From Sphingomonadaceae bacterium (GTDB lineage: Bacteria; Pseudomonadota; Alphaproteobacteria; Sphingomonadales; Sphingomonadaceae): a DNA stretch of 8,567 nucleotides. Of this stretch, positions 5,266 to 8,567 are shown in pieces (position 1 is the first letter of the stretch; each line of letters opens with the position of its first letter). The DNA lies in the NCBI GenBank assembly GCA_020446665.1, contig JAGREF010000235.1, positions 1 to 8,567 of the forward strand. The letters run 5' to 3'. A model generated the notes under the pieces. That model saw only the letters and a program-made list of their open reading frames with translations. It searched no databases and was not told where the DNA came from. The translations under genes and the position numbers were made by a program.

Positions 5266-5328
5266 GGCCATGCATTCTCGCGCGGACAAAGATTGCCCGA
5301 CCCTATTGCCGAGGCTAAGTGCGTTCAC

Positions 5329-6987
5329 ATGGTTGCAAATGAAACCCGTTCCGCCGCCAGCCTGCTGGTCGATTGCCTCGCTGCGCAGGGATGCGACAGG
5401 CTGTTCACTGTGCCGGGAGAAAGCTTCCTGCCAGTGCTCGATGCGTTGCACGGCCGCAGCGATATTGATGTGATAACCTGCCGGCAGGAAGGGGGCGCAG
5501 CCTTCATGGCCTGTGCTGATGGCACGATGACAGGCCGCCCCGGCATCTGCTTCGTCACGCGCGGCCCGGGCGCCACCAATGCCTCTATCGGCGTCCATGT
5601 GGCGATGCAGGATTCGCAGCCGATGATCCTGTTCGTTGGCGATGTCTCCCGCCGTGACCGTGATCGCGAAGCGTTTCAGGAAATTGATTTCCCCGCCTTC
5701 TTTGGCCCGATCTGCAAATGGGCCGTGCGGCTGGACGATCCGGAACGCATCCCAGAATATGTCGCGCGTGCCTATTCCGTGGCGATTTCCGGCCGCCCCG
5801 GCCCGGTGGTGATCAGCCTGGCCGAAGACATGCTGGCTGATCTGGTCAGCAGCAATCCGCGCCCACCGGTCGTGCGCCCTGCGCAGGCCCCGTGCCCTGA
5901 TGCCATGCAGGCATTGATGGCGATGATCGGCGATGCAGTTGCCCCCGTTGCCATCATCGGCGGCGCCGGCTGGAACGCCAAGGCGCGCGAATATTTCACT
6001 GCTTTTGCCGAAGAGATCGGCCTGCCCGTCGCCACCGCGTTTCGCAGGCAGGATGCCATCCCGGCCAGTTCCCCCGTCTATGCCGGCAATTTGGGCTATG
6101 GCCCCAATCCGCAGTTGGTGGAACGGATCAAGGCGGCGGATTTCCTGCTGGTCGTGGGTGCACGGCTGGGGGAAGCAACCACCGATGGTTATACCCTCAT
6201 CACCCCCGATCATCCCGACCAGCTGCTGGTGCATGTCCACCCTGACCCGGAAGAGCTGGGCCGTGTCTATCGCACCGATCTGCCGATCTGCGCCGACGTC
6301 GCCGAATTTTCCGAACAGGCTGCCAACTGGACCCATGATCTGCTGTCATTCGACGCAGGGGCGCAAGCGCATGCGCAATGGGAAAATTTCAACACGGCCC
6401 AGCCCAATGGCTTTCCGCTCGATCTCGGCACCTGCGTGATGTCGATGCGGGCAAAGCTGCCGGGCGATACGATCATCTGCAATGGTGCCGGTAATTTCTC
6501 CGGCTGGTGGCACCGCTATTGGCGGTATGAAGCGCTCCCGACACAACTGGCCCCGACCTGCGGATCAATGGGCTATGGCGTACCCGCGGCGGTGGCCGCA
6601 GCCCGCCGCTTCCCCGATCGCACGGTGGTGGCGCTGGCAGGCGATGGCGATTTCCTGATGAACGGGCAGGAACTGGCAACTGCGATGCAATATGGGCTCG
6701 ATCTGCTGGTGATCCTGATCGACAATTCGGCCTATGGCACGATCCGCATGCATCAGGAGCGGGAATTTCCTGCACGCATTTCAGCCACCGAATTGTCCAA
6801 CCCGGATTTCGCCGCGCTCGCGCAAAGCTTTGGCGGCTGGGCAAAGCGGGTGGAAACGACCGCGCAATTCACCTCTGCACTGGATGAAGCGATGGCGCTG
6901 AAAGGGCTGCGCCTGCTCCATCTCGTTACCGATATCGAACAACTGGCCGCATCGGGCCTGACGGTCAGCAAGCTGCGCGGCGGGTGA
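5329..6987 (+). CDS. Acetolactate synthase-like ThDP-dependent enzyme, substrate unknown
   Basis: A 552-residue enzyme with the three-domain layout of the acetolactate synthase/pyruvate oxidase group. The N-terminal Pyr domain has FTVPGESFLPVLDAL and CRQEGGAA, where Glu54 is the expected catalytic Glu. RGPGATNASIGVH and SGRPGPVVISLAEDM follow. A central Rossmann-like domain covers about 190-340 (VAIIGGAGWN, FLLVVGARLGE). The C-terminal PP domain binds ThDP and Mg with GDGDFLMNGQE (438-448) and DNSAYGT (465-471), the classic GDG-x25-DN pattern. True IlvB usually has YPGG in place of VPGE and lies beside ilvN, which is absent here, so this is more likely a paralogue acting on another 2-oxo acid. 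The start at ATG 5329 gives normal length; a TTG at 5293 is an alternative. The C-terminus abuts the EVE gene stop. It stands alone, so no pathway can be read from context. Confidence 0.85.
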   Translation: MVANETRSAASLLVDCLAAQGCDRLFTVPGESFLPVLDALHGRSDIDVITCRQEGGAAFMACADGTMTGRPGICFVTRGPGATNASIGVHVAMQDSQPMILFVGDVSRRDRDREAFQEIDFPAFFGPICKWAVRLDDPERIPEYVARAYSVAISGRPGPVVISLAEDMLADLVSSNPRPPVVRPAQAPCPDAMQALMAMIGDAVAPVAIIGGAGWNAKAREYFTAFAEEIGLPVATAFRRQDAIPASSPVYAGNLGYGPNPQLVERIKAADFLLVVGARLGEATTDGYTLITPDHPDQLLVHVHPDPEELGRVYRTDLPICADVAEFSEQAANWTHDLLSFDAGAQAHAQWENFNTAQPNGFPLDLGTCVMSMRAKLPGDTIICNGAGNFSGWWHRYWRYEALPTQLAPTCGSMGYGVPAAVAAARRFPDRTVVALAGDGDFLMNGQELATAMQYGLDLLVILIDNSAYGTIRMHQEREFPARISATELSNPDFAALAQSFGGWAKRVETTAQFTSALDEAMALKGLRLLHLVTDIEQLAASGLTVSKLRGG

Positions 6988-7410
6988 TTATCCGCCTGCG
7001 GGCCGTTCTGACATGGCGATGATATAATCCCATTCCTCCGGCGTGATTTCCGCCACGGAAAGACGCGACAGCTTGATCAACTCAATCTCTGCCAGATCGG
7101 GTGTGTCCTTGATTTCCTTGAGAGAAATGGGCCGCGCCAGTTTGCGCACTGGCTTCACCTTGACCGCCGACCACTTACCCTCCGGGTCGCTCGGGTCAGT
7201 GATATGCGCCACGCTGATCTCGCAAATCCCCACGATCTCGCGCCCGATATTGGAGTGGTAGAAAAAGGCCTGATCACCCACTTCCATTGCCGCCAGATTG
7301 TTGCGCGCACGGTAATTGCGCACGCCGTCCCAGGTCCCCTCGCCTTCCTCCAGCAGATCATCCCAGCCATAAACATCGGGTTCGGACTTCATCAGCCAGT
7401 AGCGGGCCAC
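6988..7410 (-). CDS. EVE-domain protein (thymocyte nuclear protein 1 family)
   Basis: A 140-residue protein that is a single EVE domain, related to PUA domains. Family marks in order: ARYWLMKSEPDVYGWDDL (2-19), TWDGVRNYRARNNL, FFYHSN, and EIVGICEISV. EVE domains bind modified bases in nucleic acids (5-methyl- or 5-hydroxymethyl-cytosine in studied cases), and stand-alone versions are widespread in proteobacteria with poorly known roles. The start is GTG at 7408-7410: AGGAG lies close upstream with about seven bases between, and YWLxKSEPD is the usual protein beginning. An ATG further out (7473) would add 21 residues unlike the family. The stop TAA (plus-strand 6988-6990) directly abuts the ThDP enzyme stop with no bases between. 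It diverges from the GGDEF-EAL gene. No restriction or methylation gene is adjacent. Confidence 0.9.
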   Translation of the reverse strand: MARYWLMKSEPDVYGWDDLLEEGEGTWDGVRNYRARNNLAAMEVGDQAFFYHSNIGREIVGICEISVAHITDPSDPEGKWSAVKVKPVRKLARPISLKEIKDTPDLAEIELIKLSRLSVAEITPEEWDYIIAMSERPAGG

Positions 7411-7524
7411 GCGCAATCTCCTGTCTTGGTTAAATTTCCGCCTAGCCAGACTTAACCTGATTTTCAAACCCATGGGGCAGAAGGCAGACGCAAGATAAAC
7501 GGAGCTGCTGGCGACCAGTCTAAA
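7411..7524. promoter_or_regulatory. Divergent promoter region with GGTTAA/TTAACC inverted repeat
   Basis: This 114-bp gap must hold the promoters of the EVE gene and the GGDEF-EAL gene. GGTTAA (7428-7433) and TTAACC (7452-7457) are inverted copies separated by 18 bases. TTAACC resembles a CtrA half-site, but orientation and spacing do not fit the standard TTAA-N7-TTAA site. No clear -35/-10 pair is evident. Confidence 0.3.
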
Positions 7525-8567
7525 ATGGAACGCGAGACAAGCAAAAAGAACGGGCGTTTCGGCACTGCAGAGCGTGATCTTGTCGCGCTGGGCATTGCTG
7601 TGGCTGCGATTATCATGTTTGTCGGCACTGGCAGTTCAGTGCTGCCGCAGATCGCCCGCTCATGGGCTGGCAACGGCGCCGGGCCTGATACGATGCTGGC
7701 CAATGCGCTGATTCTCAACATCGCGCTGATCCTGTTTGGCTGGCGTCGCTACGTCCAGCTTACCCTGGAAATCGGGGAACGGCGCAAGGCAGAGGAAAAG
7801 GCCCGGCGGCTGGCGGAAACAGACCCGCTGACCGGCACGCTCAACCGCCGCAGCATCGGCCCGGCGACCAATATCCTGATTGAAGAGGCAAAGGCCGATG
7901 GGCAAGCTGTCCTGTTCGCCATGATCGACCTCGACAATTTCAAGCTGGTCAATGATCTGAACGGCCACAAATGCGGCGATCACGTGCTGCGGGTGACCGC
8001 CGACCGGATTCGCGACTCTTTGCCCGAAGGCAGCCTGCTTTCCCGGCTGGGCGGGGATGAGTTTGCCTGTGCCGTCCGGTATGATCCGGCTTTCCCCGAA
8101 GAGGGTGAACATCTTGCGCTGCAACTGATTGATCAGGTTTCGCGCCCTATCCGCATTGATGACACGACGCTGGAAATAACAATGTCGGTGGGTCTCGCCG
8201 CGACAACGCCCGCCAAACAGGGCCCCGGCGATCAGGGCGATACCAGCGAAACCAATGCAGGCGAGGATGGTACCGAGCTGGATGGTGAAGCGCTGATGCA
8301 CAAGGCGGATATCGCCATGTATCACGCCAAGAAACGCGGGCGGAACGGATATTTCTGGTTCGAGCCCCGGCTGGAAATCGAACTGCATTATCGCAACCAG
8401 CTGGAAGCGGGCATTCGGCGCGGCATCACGCTGGACGAATTTGTTCCCTATTACGAACAGCAGGTCGATATTGTGACCGGTGAGCTGCTGGGCTTTGAAA
8501 TGCTGGCACGCTGGCATTCCCCCAATCTTGGCGTGGTCAGCCCGGAAGTGTTCATCCCGATTGCCGA
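7525..8567 (+). CDS. Membrane-anchored GGDEF-EAL protein (c-di-GMP turnover), 3' end outside window
   Basis: The frame stays open to the window edge (347 complete residues). Two hydrophobic segments (about 19-36, LVALGIAVAAIIMFVG, and about 59-74, LANALILNIALILFGW) flank a short loop. A charged linker helix (GERRKAEEKARRLAE) leads into DPLTGTLNRR. The GGDEF domain has IDLDNFKLVNDLNGHKCGD and an intact GGDEF (176-180), so cyclase activity is plausible. The inhibitory RxxD site is absent: PEGS stands where it should be. An unusual Gly/Asp/Glu-rich insertion of about 25 residues lies between SVGLAAT and LMHKADIAMY. An EAL domain starts at about 292; its signature reads FEMLARW (EML at 325-327), keeping the catalytic Glu. 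Whether the rest of the EAL site is intact lies beyond the window. ATG 7525 is the only sensible start, though no good ribosome site precedes it. Net activity, synthesis or breakdown of c-di-GMP, cannot be decided. Confidence 0.92.
   Translation, partial: MERETSKKNGRFGTAERDLVALGIAVAAIIMFVGTGSSVLPQIARSWAGNGAGPDTMLANALILNIALILFGWRRYVQLTLEIGERRKAEEKARRLAETDPLTGTLNRRSIGPATNILIEEAKADGQAVLFAMIDLDNFKLVNDLNGHKCGDHVLRVTADRIRDSLPEGSLLSRLGGDEFACAVRYDPAFPEEGEHLALQLIDQVSRPIRIDDTTLEITMSVGLAATTPAKQGPGDQGDTSETNAGEDGTELDGEALMHKADIAMYHAKKRGRNGYFWFEPRLEIELHYRNQLEAGIRRGITLDEFVPYYEQQVDIVTGELLGFEMLARWHSPNLGVVSPEVFIPIA

Noticed and set aside
4978..6336. A 452-codon minus-strand open frame as one gene
   Set aside because: Most of it lies antisense to the ThDP enzyme, which has clear catalytic motifs. 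The translation there is low-complexity and family-free. Only the last 63 codons look like protein, and these are listed separately.
7660..8517. A 285-codon minus-strand open frame
   Set aside because: It is antisense to the GGDEF-EAL gene, whose motifs are unmistakable, and shows no domain of its own. Long antisense frames are expected at this G+C.
1..8567. CRISPR array, insertion sequence, prophage, tRNA or defence island
   Set aside because: I saw no regularly spaced repeats, transposase or integrase motifs, cloverleaf-like segments or nuclease/toxin clusters. The EVE gene alone, with no restriction or methylase neighbour, does not make a defence locus.

Overview
The window reads as a stretch of chromosome from an alphaproteobacterium, most likely of the order Sphingomonadales (Erythrobacter/Sphingomonas-like). 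The evidence is the moderately high G+C, an alphaproteobacterial RNase D C-terminus, a MipZ-type division ATPase, GANTC (CcrM-type) sites, and a YYEQQ/FEMLARW-style EAL domain. The taxonomic call is inference from protein flavour. I see no rRNA, tRNA, CRISPR array, insertion sequence or prophage. The content looks like vertically inherited core or near-core genes, densely packed on both strands.

Layout: (1) 1-1268, plus strand: the 3' end of rnd (RNase D), whose stop overlaps the start of oxyR (peroxide sensor with both redox cysteines). (2) 1269-1406: a regulatory gap with a perfect 9-bp inverted repeat, a perfect consensus DnaA box and a GANTC site. (3) 1407-2793, plus strand: a MipZ-like ParA-family ATPase, then a single-domain PilZ protein with intact c-di-GMP motifs. 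(4) 2951-4973: pgsA (minus) diverging from an LplT-like MFS transporter (plus), both linked to phospholipid metabolism, across a 112-bp gap holding a 19-bp palindrome. (5) 4978-5169, minus: a 63-residue protein with one C-terminal membrane segment, not recognised. (6) 5329-6987, plus: an acetolactate-synthase-like ThDP enzyme of unknown substrate. (7) 6988-7410, minus: an EVE-domain protein whose stop codon abuts that of the ThDP enzyme. (8) 7525-end, plus: a membrane-anchored GGDEF-EAL protein, cut by the window edge.

Two themes recur. One is cell-cycle control: the mipZ-like gene carries a DnaA box and a CcrM-type site just upstream, the arrangement expected if its transcription is tied to replication. 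The other is c-di-GMP: a PilZ receptor next to the division gene, and a GGDEF-EAL enzyme about 4.7 kb away. I found no clearly new multi-gene system. The most promising leads are the mipZ upstream region, the shared pgsA/MFS promoter palindrome and the small membrane protein.
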